In this document: positions 63,541 to 64,000 of the stretch, piece after piece
Position numbering within the stretch: position 1 is the stretch's first letter
How the letters are laid out: each line of letters opens with the position of its first letter
Assembly: GCF_964275005.1 (NCBI RefSeq)
Contig: NC_092704.1
Span: forward strand, 4,291,548 to 4,355,547
Direction: 5' to 3'
From: Diadema setosum
Taxonomy: Eukaryota > Echinodermata > Echinoidea > Diadematoida > Diadematidae
DNA: 64,000 bases
Position numbers and translations under genes: made by a program
The notes under the pieces: model-generated
Database searches by the model: none
What the model was told of the DNA's origin: nothing
The model's input: only the letters and a program-made list of their open reading frames with translations

Positions 63541-63660
63541 AAGAGGGGTGTTGAACAGCTCAAACACCTCCCTTTTGCCCAAGGGAGGTGTTTGAACACC
63601 TCAAACACCCCCATTTCGGCAAAGGGGGGTGTTTGAACACCCAAAACACCCCCCCTCGCT
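63541..63660. repeat. 40-bp tandem repeat of palindromic GGTGTTTGAACACC units
   Basis: Three units begin near 63545, 63583 and 63624, each containing GGTGTT(T)GAACA and CAAACACC, so every unit can form a hairpin. It abuts CTCGCTACGCCC, the inverse of the GGCGTAGC opening seen at 57483. Confidence 0.75.
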
Positions 63661-64000
63661 ACGCCCTTGGGTGTCCTTCCCTAAAATATTTTCTGTCTTT
63701 CTTTCGGTCACCGCTTTCGTCTTCTTTGTGTGAAAGGTCTTCAGTACCTTTTGAGAAGCGGAGGAAAGGTGGAGAGGATGCAGCATGCTCAGAAACACAG
63801 TTAAAGTGGAGGGAAGTCAAATTAAAGGGTGATTGCGATCAAACTGTATAATATCCCTCCTCTTAATCCATTCCAGGCTGTAACGTAATGCCAATACTTC
63901 TGCTCTTGGTAGCTATAGGTGAAACCAATTATTATGATAAAGGGGTAGGCCATACCTCCTACCGCTAACAGAAAAGTTCCGATACTCAAATCCCATTTTC

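Larger units (their letters stand above)
57331..64000. other. Repeat-dominated region upstream of GT77
   Basis: The missing GT77 first exon should lie here or beyond the window, but none could be recognised. Contents: a roughly 1 kb G-rich repeat (57480-58510), GT runs (58700, 58910-58960), the 160-bp satellite array (59070-60490), scattered poly-G/poly-C tracts, a GCGAGCGA palindrome (about 61818) and a 40-bp tandem repeat (63541-63660). Open frames across the array and tracts repeat the same sequence and are not genes. Nothing recognisable in 60720-61080, 62180-62660 and 63680-64000. Confidence 0.55.

Overview
This is 64 kb of animal nuclear DNA. It is AT-rich and intron-rich, crowded with microsatellites, homopolymer runs, tRNA-derived SINE-like units and foldback (MITE-like) elements, and it carries GT-AG spliced genes. 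The repeat style (about 0.2-0.65 kb foldbacks, GCGAGCGA-type repeats, CTA/ATC/TTA microsatellites), together with the gene families, suggests a marine invertebrate, most likely an echinoderm such as a sea urchin. This is inference from pattern; no marker gene fixes the species. I see no prokaryotic, organellar or viral gene.

Three protein-coding genes could be reconstructed by joining exons whose splice sites and phases agree. (1) Plus strand, 7177-34415: nine exons encode a 249-residue classical short-chain dehydrogenase/reductase (SDR). The cofactor-binding glycine motif and C-terminal half are intact, but the NNAG motif and all three Ser-Tyr-Lys catalytic positions are replaced, so it looks like an expressed pseudoenzyme. 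(2) Minus strand, 50741-37127: ten exons encode a complete polypeptide N-acetylgalactosaminyltransferase (GALNT family, about 761 residues) with signal anchor, long stem, GT27 catalytic domain and C-terminal ricin-type lectin domain. (3) Minus strand, from at least 57330 to 55362: the last two exons of a GT77-family (Nucleotid_trans) glycosyltransferase with a DVD motif. Its first exon was not found. Genes 2 and 3 both look like type II Golgi glycosyltransferases in tandem. Gene 1 converges on gene 2 across a 2.7 kb gap.

Layout: 1-7.2 kb, non-coding with simple and degenerate repeats. 7.2-34.4 kb, the SDR gene, whose introns hold a 375-bp tandem repeat, several SINE-like units, two CACGAGT-type foldbacks, a decayed PIF/Harbinger DNA transposon and a perfect 33-bp hairpin. 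34.4-37.1 kb, convergent intergenic DNA with a 655-bp foldback. 37.1-50.7 kb, the GALNT gene. 50.7-55.4 kb, intergenic. 55.4-57.3 kb, the GT77 gene, whose intron carries a foldback with a hammerhead-like core. 57.3-64 kb, repeat-dominated, including a nine-copy, roughly 160-bp satellite array.

The two strongest items for follow-up are the SDR that has lost every catalytic residue while keeping an intact nine-exon frame, and the foldback elements whose arms fold like hammerhead ribozymes.
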